Shown piece by piece: positions 8,787 through 15,599 of a stretch of DNA of 64,000 nucleotides. The DNA is taken from positions 186,001-250,000 of the forward strand of contig NZ_JBGQOG010000003.1 in assembly GCF_052113705.1 (NCBI RefSeq). The letters are read 5' to 3'. Both the position numbers and the translations under genes were made by a program. Source of the stretch: JBGQOG01 sp052113705. GTDB lineage: Bacteria; Pseudomonadota; Alphaproteobacteria; Rhodobacterales; Rhodobacteraceae. Each line of letters opens with the position of its first letter. Within the stretch, counting starts at the first letter, position 1. The notes under the pieces are model-generated. The model was not told where the DNA came from and made no database searches. It saw only the letters and a list, made by a program, of their open reading frames with translations.

Positions 8787-8808
8787 TCCGCCACCCGTTG
8801 CTGCAAAC

Positions 8809-8846
8809 AAAAAAAGCCCCCGCCCGAAATCAATCGGGAGAGAGCT
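8809..8846 (-). promoter_or_regulatory. Attenuator terminator in the amiC leader
   Basis: On the minus strand, arm 8834-8846 pairs with arm 8815-8827 (12 of 13 positions, three of them G-U) around a 6-base loop. Six T residues (8809-8814) follow. It ends 22 bases before the amiC ATG, so a transcript started further upstream must read through it to express amiC-amiR. A competing hairpin at 8842-8855 (stem GAGC/GCTC, loop AGGGCA in the RNA) uses part of the same 5' arm. The layout matches ANTAR-controlled leaders such as that of the Pseudomonas amidase operon. Confidence 0.7.
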
Positions 8847-9074
8847 GCCCTGCTCAAGGATGGGCCCATCAAGACCGAACTGCGGGGCCTTGTCAAACGC
8901 TGTCCCCATGCGGGGCCGCAAGAAGCAGGCAAGTGATGAAAAATTCAGCCTTGACGCGGCGGGCTGACCCGGCGCAGATTTTCGCCATGTCCGTCCCCTC
9001 ACCGCCGCTGGCGGCCCAGGCCACGGACCGGCCGGTGATCCGCAGGAGATCCGGCCTCGGGGCGCCCTCCCCGC

Positions 9075-9187
9075 CTGACAAGGATGTCAGATCGCTTTCA
9101 CCCCGGACAAGCCGCGTGCCGCCGTTTTGGGCGCAATCCGCACGCTTTGTTCTGCAATCCGATTTCCGTCCGGGCCCGCCCGGATTT
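9075..9187 (+). promoter_or_regulatory. Candidate regulatory leader of the amidase gene
   Basis: The 436-base gap between the divergent amiC and amidase genes holds both leaders. On the plus strand a 5-bp hairpin (CTGAC/GTCAG, 9075-9079 and 9086-9090) has the hexaloop AAGGAT, with A at loop position 1 and G at position 4. Three bases later comes a second, imperfect hairpin (9094-9112) with loop ACCCCG. Further on, TCCGGG/CCCGGA (9169-9174 and 9179-9184) is followed by only TTT, a weak terminator at best. The arrangement resembles an ANTAR target, but the second loop lacks the G at position 4. Confidence 0.4.
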
Positions 9188-9222
9188 GCGATGCGCCCTG
9201 CCCGGCGCAGAAAGGACCCCTG

Positions 9223-10767
9223 ATGACCCTTCCCCAGCCCGAAATGGCGCGCCTTGACGATCTTGGCAGCCTGACGATCCACTCGATCCGTGCGGCTTTT
9301 GCCGCCGGAGCCTTCACGGCGGAAGAGCTGACACTGGCCTGCCTTGAGCAGATCAAGCTGCTGAACAAGAAGTATAATGCCATCATTTTCATGGATGATT
9401 CCGCGCTGGAAACCGCGCGTTCGGTGGACCGCCGCCGCGCCGCAGGCGAGGCTTTGGGCGCCTTGGCCGGGATTCCGGTGGTGATCAAGGACACGGTCGA
9501 TATGGTCGGCTTTCCCACCACGGCGGGCTGGTCGCTGCTCTATTCCGGCACCGGCGGCACCGATCTGATGCCCGCGCGGGATGCGCCGGTGGCCGCCCGG
9601 ATGAAGGCGGCCGATGCCGTCATTCTGGGCAAGACCAACGTGCCGATCCTCAGCTGGACCGGCACCCATGCCAATGACAGCTGGGCCGGCCCCACGCTGA
9701 ACGTCGTGGCCGAAGACCGCGCCCCCGGCGGCTCGAGCGCGGGCACGGCCAGTGCCGTGGCCGCCCATATGTGCGTGGTGGGGCTGGCCGAAGAGACCGG
9801 CGGCTCGATCCAGAACCCCGCCTCGGCGCAGGGGCTGGTCGGGATCAAACCCACGATCGGGCTGGTGCCGAATGCGGGCGTGGTGCCGCTGGCGGGCAAC
9901 CGCGACGTGGTGGGCCCCATCGCGCGCAACGTGACCGATGCCGCCCTCTGTCTCGATGCCATCGCCGGTTTCACCCCGGAAGATCCGAAAACCCTCGCCT
10001 CGGTCGGCCATATCCCCCGGGGTGGCTTTGCCGCGGCGCTCTCACGCGATGGGCTGCAGGGCAAGCGTCTTGGTCTTTACGGCCCGGGCTGGCGCAAGAA
10101 TGAACTCTCGCCCGAGACCGCCGCGCTCTATGAAAAGGCCAAGGCCGATCTGACCCGCGCCGGGGCGATCCTGATCGAAGACCCCTTTGCCGGGACGGAT
10201 TTCAGCAGTCTGCGGCAGATCACGCCCGGCACGCCCTTCTTTGACGGAAGGGGGCTGGAATCCATCGCCTATGACATGACCTGCTATCTGCGCCGTCTGG
10301 GGCCGGATGCGGCGATCCAGAGCTGGGATGCCTTGGTCGAGGCGACAAAATCGCAAGATCCCTTCGCGAAAGGCGCGATTCTGGGCTATCTGCACGAATT
10401 GCCCGATTTTGTTGAGGCGCTGAAATCGCCCGAGACCCCGCCCGCCATGCCCGCCTTCATGGTGCTGAAAGAGGCATATCTGCGCCATGTGGATGAGGTC
10501 TTTGCCCGGCATGACCTTGACGGGCTGGTCTATCCGCAAATGCTGTGCGAACTGCCGGGGCTGCATTCGGGCAAGGCCATTCTGGAAACCACAGTGGGCG
10601 AGCTGAACATCTCTGGCATGCCGGGGATCACCGTGCCCGCGGGCTACTACGCCTCGGGCGCCCCTTTTGAGCTGATCTTCCTCGGCAAGCTTTGGAGTGA
10701 TGCTGCCATCATTCGCATGGCCTATGCCTATGAGCAAACCGGCCCGCATCGCCAGCCCGCACTCTAG
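9223..10767 (+). CDS. Amidase (amidase-signature family)
   Basis: 514 residues. Hydrolyses a carboxamide to acid and ammonia in the cytoplasm. The Ser-cisSer-Lys triad is intact: Lys89 in IPVVIKDTVD, the serines 171/172 in PGGSSAGTAS, and nucleophile Ser195 in ETGGSIQNPAS. The ATG at 9223 has AAAGGA about 6 bases upstream. The gene points away from amiC-amiR and the Urt-type importer, so uptake, sensing and hydrolysis of an amide would be encoded together. This is an amidase-signature enzyme, not the nitrilase-fold AmiE that AmiC/AmiR control in Pseudomonas. The exact substrate (aliphatic, aryl or ureido amide) is open. Confidence 0.9.
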   Translation: MTLPQPEMARLDDLGSLTIHSIRAAFAAGAFTAEELTLACLEQIKLLNKKYNAIIFMDDSALETARSVDRRRAAGEALGALAGIPVVIKDTVDMVGFPTTAGWSLLYSGTGGTDLMPARDAPVAARMKAADAVILGKTNVPILSWTGTHANDSWAGPTLNVVAEDRAPGGSSAGTASAVAAHMCVVGLAEETGGSIQNPASAQGLVGIKPTIGLVPNAGVVPLAGNRDVVGPIARNVTDAALCLDAIAGFTPEDPKTLASVGHIPRGGFAAALSRDGLQGKRLGLYGPGWRKNELSPETAALYEKAKADLTRAGAILIEDPFAGTDFSSLRQITPGTPFFDGRGLESIAYDMTCYLRRLGPDAAIQSWDALVEATKSQDPFAKGAILGYLHELPDFVEALKSPETPPAMPAFMVLKEAYLRHVDEVFARHDLDGLVYPQMLCELPGLHSGKAILETTVGELNISGMPGITVPAGYYASGAPFELIFLGKLWSDAAIIRMAYAYEQTGPHRQPAL

Positions 10768-10790
10768 CGCAAACGGTCCAAAGCCTCTGG

Positions 10791-10847
10791 GGTTGCCCGG
10801 GCACGGGCCTCTGGCCTCCGGCCGGGCAACCGGGGGCGGCCAGAGGC
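10791..10847. repeat. Two interleaved perfect 10-bp inverted repeats (pseudoknot geometry) between convergent genes
   Basis: GGTTGCCCGG at 10791-10800 pairs with 10822-10831, and GCCTCTGGCC at 10807-10816 pairs with 10838-10847. Both are perfect and both are offset by 31 bases. The second 5' arm lies inside the loop of the first, and its partner lies outside. The single-stranded connectors would be 6, 5 and 6 bases. The element sits in the 132-base gap between the amidase and the converging iclR gene. No T run follows, so it is not a standard terminator. Confidence 0.7.
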
Positions 10848-10899
10848 GGCGGCCGTGGGGGGCACCCGGCTCTCTGGCAGGGGAACCCGCGGGGCTGTG

Positions 10900-11658
10900 T
10901 CACACCAACAGCGACAGTTTCTCGGCAGCGCGCAGCAAAACCTCCCGGTACTGCGCATGATGCGCCATCGCATCGGCTTTTGGTGCAACGATGCACAGCG
11001 CGGCCACCGGGCGCGCCTGCCGGTCGCGCACGGCGGCGGCAAAGCAATGGGTGAAGGAATCCACCACACTGTCGAAGGAGAAAAAGCCCCCGGCATGGGC
11101 CTCGCGCACTTCGCCAATGAAAACGGCGGGCGCCAGTGTGCTGCCATCGGGGAGGATGAAATCGCCCGGCGGGATCAGATCCAGTATCTCGGCATCGCTC
11201 AGATGCCCCAGCAGCACCCGCCCCGAGGCGGTCCAGGGAATGGCCGTGCGGTCGCCCAGATCGGCGCTGATCCGGAACGGACGCTGGCCTTCGTGCATCA
11301 GCGCGACAGTGTATTTGTCCCCATCCAGCATGCAGAACTGCGAGGTTTCTTGCGTGGCTTGCGTGATCTCGGACAGAATCGCGCCGGCTTCCCGGGCCAG
11401 GTCGAACTGATCCAGATAGGCCAGCCCGAGAAAGTACAGCCTGCGCCCCAGATAGACCTCGCCATCCCGGCCCGCAGGTTCCAGCATGCCGTGTTCCGTC
11501 AAAGTCCCGACAAGGTCGTAAACCGTCGATTTCGGCGCCCCCAAGGTCTGGGCAATATCGGCGGGCCGCATCGGGCGTCGGACCGCGCGCAGGTGGTCAA
11601 GAATGTCAAAAGCACGGTCAAGCCCGCGCGCCCGCTTCCGTTCCTGTCCGTCTTTCAC
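10900..11658 (-). CDS. IclR-family transcriptional regulator
   Basis: 252 residues from a GTG start at 11658. The N-terminal winged helix-turn-helix shows GLDRAFDILDHL, MRPADIAQTLGAPKSTVYDL and GTLTEHGMLE. The C-terminal IclR effector domain spans about residues 75-250, with AIPWTASGRVLLGHLSDAEI and VRDRQARPVAALCIV. The GTG was chosen because the preceding codons run into ridA and give no IclR-like sequence. It lies 19 bases after ridA on the same strand and diverges from the PLP enzyme and kinase genes. A perfect palindrome at 12203-12218 between the divergent transcripts is the likely operator. The effector is probably a small acid related to that pathway. Confidence 0.88.
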   Translation of the reverse strand: MKDGQERKRARGLDRAFDILDHLRAVRRPMRPADIAQTLGAPKSTVYDLVGTLTEHGMLEPAGRDGEVYLGRRLYFLGLAYLDQFDLAREAGAILSEITQATQETSQFCMLDGDKYTVALMHEGQRPFRISADLGDRTAIPWTASGRVLLGHLSDAEILDLIPPGDFILPDGSTLAPAVFIGEVREAHAGGFFSFDSVVDSFTHCFAAAVRDRQARPVAALCIVAPKADAMAHHAQYREVLLRAAEKLSLLV

Positions 11659-11677
11659 GCGCAGCCCGCCCTCTTGT

Positions 11678-12076
11678 TTACGTGCGCGCGTCGGGCGCGC
11701 GATACGCGATGCAATCGACCTCGACCTTGCAATCCACGACCATGGCCGATTGCACACAGGCACGCGCCGGGGGGTGATCTGCGAAATAGGTCTCGAACAC
11801 GCCGTTGAAGCTCCAGAAATCGCGCGGGTCATCCAGCCAGACGCCCACACGCATGATGTCTTGCGGACCGTATCCCGCCTCTTCGACAATGGCGAGCATG
11901 TTCCGGATCGCAATATGCGCCTGCTCGACGATGCCGTGCCCAACGACTTCCCCGTTCTGCATCGGCGTCTGACCCGACACATACAGCCAGCCATTCGCTT
12001 CGGTGGCCTTGGCAAAGGGCAATGCTTTTTGGCCGTTGCCCTTGGCTGCGCCGACGCCGTGTCTTGTGATGGTCAT
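11678..12076 (-). CDS. RidA-family reactive intermediate deaminase
   Basis: 132 residues, the usual length of the YjgF/YER057c/UK114 family. RidA trimers hydrolyse reactive enamine/imine intermediates, released mostly by PLP-dependent dehydratases, to 2-oxo acids and ammonia. Family features are GWLYVSGQTPMQ, QAHIAIRNMLAIVEEAG and the C-terminal VEVDCIAY. The residue normally occupied by the key arginine falls in PPARACVQ. The ATG at 12076 has AGAGGA 8 bases upstream. It is transcribed with iclR and opposite a PLP enzyme of the D-threonine aldolase fold. This supports a role in clearing that enzyme's products, though the link is inferred from position. Confidence 0.88.
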   Translation of the reverse strand: MTITRHGVGAAKGNGQKALPFAKATEANGWLYVSGQTPMQNGEVVGHGIVEQAHIAIRNMLAIVEEAGYGPQDIMRVGVWLDDPRDFWSFNGVFETYFADHPPARACVQSAMVVDCKVEVDCIAYRAPDART

Positions 12077-12202
12077 GACATATCCTCTTGGGTTTCGTGT
12101 GAAGTTCAACCTGCCGCGGTGGCCGGGCCAGACGCGGGAAGGGCGGGTCCAGAACGCCGCGCCGCGTGGCAGCCCGATCAGGCGTGTAGTCTGATCTTAA
12201 AA

Positions 12203-12218
12203 TTCCGTTATAACGGAA
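12203..12218. promoter_or_regulatory. Perfect 16-bp palindrome, candidate IclR operator
   Basis: TTCCGTTATAACGGAA is a perfect palindrome in the 240-base gap between the divergent ridA-iclR and PLP-enzyme transcripts. A related half, ACCGGAAT, follows at 12232-12239. TTCCG-N6-CGGAA fits the type of site that IclR-family proteins bind. It lies 127 bases upstream of the ridA start and 99 bases upstream of the PLP-enzyme start. Confidence 0.6.
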
Positions 12219-12316
12219 GTAATTCTTTTTTACCGGAATGTAGCTAGCGCAGAGCCCGAACACGTGTCAATTAGGAAAGCGAAGATTCACTTTATGGCCA
12301 CTTCAAGAGGTTGCAG

Positions 12317-13381
12317 ATGACCGACGTCACCCCCCTGCCCGACACGCCTTGCCTGATTGTCGATCTGAATGTGGTCGCGGAAAACATCCGGCGGTTTCAG
12401 ACCCTCGCGACCGCTGCAGGGCTGAAAGCGCGGCCTCACATCAAGACCCACAAACTGCCCCAGATTGCCCGGATGCAGATAGAGGCCGGTGCCATCGGGC
12501 TGACCTGCCAGAAAATCGGGGAGGCCGAGGTGATGGCCGATGCCGGTTTTGACGACATCCTGATCACCTACAACATCCTCGGGGAGAGCAAGCTCGCCCG
12601 GCTGGTCGCTTTGGCGGGGCGCTGCCGCCTCTCGGTCACCTGCGACAGCCTGACCGTTGCGCAGGGGCTGTCGGCGGCTTTTGCGGCCCGTGGTGCCAGC
12701 CTCGACGTGCTGGTCGAATGTGACACCGGCGCGGGGCGCTGCGGCGTGCAGGATCCGGCGGCAGCGGCGGCGCTGGCCCGGCACATCGCCGATCTGCCGG
12801 GGCTGCGCTTTGCCGGGCTGATGACCTACCCGCCGATGAACGCGCCCGAACCCGTCGCAAACTGGCTCGCCAAGGCCGTGGAGGCGGTCGCCGCACAGGG
12901 CCTGACCTGCGACGTCATCTCCACCGGCGGCACGCCGAACCTCGGCGATCTGACCTCTTTCGCGCAGGCGACCGAGCACCGCGCGGGCACCTATGTCTAC
13001 AACGACAAATCGCTGATCGCGCGCGGGGCCTGCAGCGTGGCGGATTGCGCGGGATTGGTGCATGCGACCGTCGTCTCACGCCCGACGCCCGGCCGTGCGA
13101 TCCTCGATTCCGGGTCGAAAACGCTCAGCTCGGATCAGCTGGGCCTTGCCGGTTACGGGCTGATCCGCGAAGCGCCCGACGCCATGATCGCGGCCTTGTC
13201 CGAGGAGCATGCCATCGTCGAGCTCGGTGACAGCGGCTGGCACCCCCGGGTCGGTGACCGCGTGATCATTGTGCCCAATCATATCTGCGTGGTGACCAAC
13301 CTGTTCGACACGCTTTATCTGCGCCATGCCGACGGGAGCTACGAGGAAGTGGCGATCCCCGCGCGCGGCAAGCTGCGCTGA
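12317..13381 (+). CDS. DSD1/D-threonine-aldolase-family PLP enzyme (fold type III)
   Basis: 354 residues. The alanine-racemase-like N-terminal barrel has ARPHIKTHKLPQ, with the PLP lysine at about Lys43, followed by GAIGLTCQKIGEAEVM. The C-terminal domain has IIVPNHICVVTN, the His-x-Cys metal site of the D-threonine aldolase, D-serine dehydratase and 3-hydroxy-D-aspartate aldolase group. Members cleave or dehydrate beta-hydroxy D-amino acids and need a divalent metal. The ATG at 12317 has AAGAGG 7 bases upstream. The next gene, 10 bases downstream, is a sugar-acid kinase. That context recalls D-glucosaminate dehydratase, which gives 2-keto-3-deoxygluconate, but a plain D-amino-acid lyase cannot be excluded. 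Confidence 0.8.
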   Translation: MTDVTPLPDTPCLIVDLNVVAENIRRFQTLATAAGLKARPHIKTHKLPQIARMQIEAGAIGLTCQKIGEAEVMADAGFDDILITYNILGESKLARLVALAGRCRLSVTCDSLTVAQGLSAAFAARGASLDVLVECDTGAGRCGVQDPAAAAALARHIADLPGLRFAGLMTYPPMNAPEPVANWLAKAVEAVAAQGLTCDVISTGGTPNLGDLTSFAQATEHRAGTYVYNDKSLIARGACSVADCAGLVHATVVSRPTPGRAILDSGSKTLSSDQLGLAGYGLIREAPDAMIAALSEEHAIVELGDSGWHPRVGDRVIIVPNHICVVTNLFDTLYLRHADGSYEEVAIPARGKLR

Positions 13382-13391
13382 GGGCCGCAGA

Positions 13392-14294
13392 ATGGTCAAG
13401 GTGATCTGCCTCGGCGAGGCAATGGGAGAGCTGGCCTTCGCGCCCGACGGGACCGTCGCGGTGGGCGTGGGCGGGGACACGCTCAACACCGCCGTCTATC
13501 TGGCGCGCGCGGGGGTGCGCTGCGGCTTTGCCTCAGCCCTCGGCCGCGATCCGTTCGGGGACCGCATCCGCGCAGTCTGCATGGAAAATGGTGTCGATAC
13601 AGGGCAATTGCGCCAGATCGACAGCCATGCGACCGGGCTTTATGCGATCACCACGGATGCGTCGGGAGAGCGCAGTTTTCAGTACTGGCGCGACAGTTCT
13701 GCCGCGCGTCAGTGCCTGCAGGATGCGCCTGCGGACTGGACGGAGGCCCTTCTCTCGGCCGCATGGCTCTACCTCTCGGGGATCACCCTCTGGGTGCTTC
13801 AGGCCGATGCGGACAGGCTGATTGCCGTGCTGGATGCGGTGAAGGCCCGGGGCGGCCGGATTGCCTTTGACGGCAATTACCGCCCCCGGCTCTGGGGAAC
13901 CGAAACCGCCACCGCGCGCGCCCTCTTCGCCGAGACTATGGCGCGGGCCGACCTGATCCTGCCGACGTTTGAGGATGAGCAGATGCTCTGGGGAGATGCC
14001 AGCCCGGAAGCAACACTGGCCCGGCTGCACGGGCTTGGCCCGGCGCAGATCGTGCTGAAACAGGGCGCGGAGGGATGCCTGATCGCGGACGGAACCCAGC
14101 CGCCACGGCGCATCGCCATCCCCGAAGCCGTCACCCCGCTGGACACGACCGCCGCAGGCGACAGCTTCAACGCCGGCTATCTCGCGGCCTGGCTGCAGGG
14201 TGCCAGCCCCGAGGCCGCCGCCTTGGCCGGGCACCGTCTGGCGGCGCGGGTGATCTGCCACCGGGGCGCGATCCTGCCGCCGGAGGACCGCTGA
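13392..14294 (+). CDS. PfkB-family sugar kinase, probably 2-keto-3-deoxygluconate kinase
   Basis: 300 residues with the ribokinase fold. The substrate-binding GVGGDTLNTAVYLARAG motif is near residue 25, FDGNYRPRLWG near 159, and the PfkB signature DTTAAGDSFNAGYLAA at 251-266 has the catalytic base Asp257. NYRPRLW is typical of KDG kinases (KdgK), which convert 2-keto-3-deoxygluconate to KDPG for the Entner-Doudoroff route. The gene is 10 bases downstream of the PLP enzyme and converges with the rpiR gene after 6 bases. Family membership is certain; the KDG specificity is inferred from motif and neighbour. Confidence 0.82.
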   Translation: MVKVICLGEAMGELAFAPDGTVAVGVGGDTLNTAVYLARAGVRCGFASALGRDPFGDRIRAVCMENGVDTGQLRQIDSHATGLYAITTDASGERSFQYWRDSSAARQCLQDAPADWTEALLSAAWLYLSGITLWVLQADADRLIAVLDAVKARGGRIAFDGNYRPRLWGTETATARALFAETMARADLILPTFEDEQMLWGDASPEATLARLHGLGPAQIVLKQGAEGCLIADGTQPPRRIAIPEAVTPLDTTAAGDSFNAGYLAAWLQGASPEAAALAGHRLAARVICHRGAILPPEDR

Positions 14295-14300
14295 AGGCCG

Positions 14301-15164
14301 TCAGTCGCCCAACAGCTGACGGTCATCGCCATCGCGGCTGCGCACCAGCTCTTCCTTGACGCGGCGCAGCATGGTCCGGGCGATTTCGCGGTCGGCATAG
14401 GCCACCAGATTGGCAAGGATGTCGATGGCCGCCAGATAGGCATAGCGCGTCGAGGTGGGCCGGAAAATGTTGCGTCCCTCGGGCAGGTCAATCCCGATCA
14501 GCACCGTGGCCGCTTCGGCCAGGGGCGTGCCACTCTGGGTCAGCGCAATCGTCGGCACGCCGTGGCTGCGGAAAAGATCGAGACAGCGCACCATCGACGG
14601 ATCGCGCCCGGTCATCGACGAGACGATCGCAACCGTGCCCGGCAAGGCCGAGGCCGCCAGCATCAGGTTCATCTGCAGATCGTTTGAGCTGTTGATCCGG
14701 CAGCCCAGCCGGAACAGCCGGTTGTGCAACTCGTTGGCAATCATCGTCGAATTGCCGCCCGAGCCGAAGGCCTGAATGAATTCTGCCCCGCGCAGCAATC
14801 CCGCCGCCTTCTCCAGCGCCTCTGTGTCCAGCTGCTGGAAACAGCGAAACAAGGCCTCCTGCGCCTTGGTCACAATGTCTTTTGCCACCTCGGCCGAGGT
14901 GGCCGCAGCGACCTCGGGCTTGAGGTAGCGCAGCCCGACATAGGTGACGCGCGCCAGCTTGACCTTGAAATCCGCATAGCCTGTGCAGCCGATATGGCGG
15001 CAAAAGCGCGTCACCGTCGGCGCCGAAACCCCCGCCCGCTCGGCCAGCTCGCTGATCGAGGCGGCGAGTGCGAAATCGACATCATCCAGCACCACCTGCG
15101 CCAGTTGTGCGTTCAATTTGCCAAGCTTGCCGTCGCTGTCGGAAAGGATCTGGAAAATATCCAT
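14301..15164 (-). CDS. RpiR/MurR-family transcriptional regulator
   Basis: 287 residues. An N-terminal HTH_6 domain (residues 1-77) has ISELAERAGVSAPTVTRFCR. A SIS sugar-phosphate-binding domain follows from about 120 to 250, with IQAFGSGGNSTMIANELHNR and VAIVSSMTGRD. SIS domains sense phosphosugars, so this protein could respond to KDPG or another sugar acid phosphate from the adjacent kinase. It diverges from the M81 peptidase and peptide-importer operon. A palindrome over that operon's start site (15536-15548) is the likely target. The ATG at 15164 was chosen at the domain boundary; earlier ATGs in frame add low-quality sequence. Confidence 0.88.
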   Translation of the reverse strand: MDIFQILSDSDGKLGKLNAQLAQVVLDDVDFALAASISELAERAGVSAPTVTRFCRHIGCTGYADFKVKLARVTYVGLRYLKPEVAAATSAEVAKDIVTKAQEALFRCFQQLDTEALEKAAGLLRGAEFIQAFGSGGNSTMIANELHNRLFRLGCRINSSNDLQMNLMLAASALPGTVAIVSSMTGRDPSMVRCLDLFRSHGVPTIALTQSGTPLAEAATVLIGIDLPEGRNIFRPTSTRYAYLAAIDILANLVAYADREIARTMLRRVKEELVRSRDGDDRQLLGD

Positions 15165-15462
15165 CGGGATCTCACTCTGCCATCGAACTGAAATACCTTT
15201 TCTCATTTCGGCGCATGAAACGCCAGAAGCTGCGCAACAATGGGCTGATTCGGTGTATTTTGGAAAATCTTGTTCAAGAATGCCGATCTGCGGCCGCAAA
15301 ACAGCCCTCTTTGCGCGCGGCCCCGCAGGAAGGCCGAAAATCCCGAAAAAAGTGCTGGAAAAAGAGGCAGCCCTTTGCCGCGGTGATTTTCACGCTTCCG
15401 GGCCCTGGCCGCCGCAGCATGAAAATCTCCCGGACCCTGCCCTGGCCGATTTTCACCTATTC

Positions 15463-15548
15463 TGAAATTCCCTTTCTTTCAATGGCGATATGGCAGCGTT
15501 TTATTGACAGAAACGTCCGCATCTGTGGATATTAGGAAAATAATTTTC
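15463..15548 (+). promoter_or_regulatory. Promoter of the M81 peptidase/ABC operon with candidate RpiR operators
   Basis: TTGACA at 15504-15509 is a perfect -35 box. GATATT at 15528-15533 is a fair -10 box after 18 bases. GAAAATAATTTTC at 15536-15548 is a palindrome with a single central base and would cover the transcription start. A second inverted repeat, TGAAA-N9-TTTCA, lies upstream at 15463-15481. Such A/T-rich GAAA...TTTC sites are typical of RpiR regulators. The rest of the 435-base gap back to rpiR (15165-15462) shows nothing else I can name. Confidence 0.6.
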
Positions 15549-15599
15549 TCTAAGCCGGTTCGGTCGCTGACCGCCCGGCGGCTCGGATCAAAAAACCAC

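Noticed and set aside
10791..10847. Interleaved inverted repeats as a standard intrinsic terminator
   Set aside because: No T run on either strand after any of the stems.
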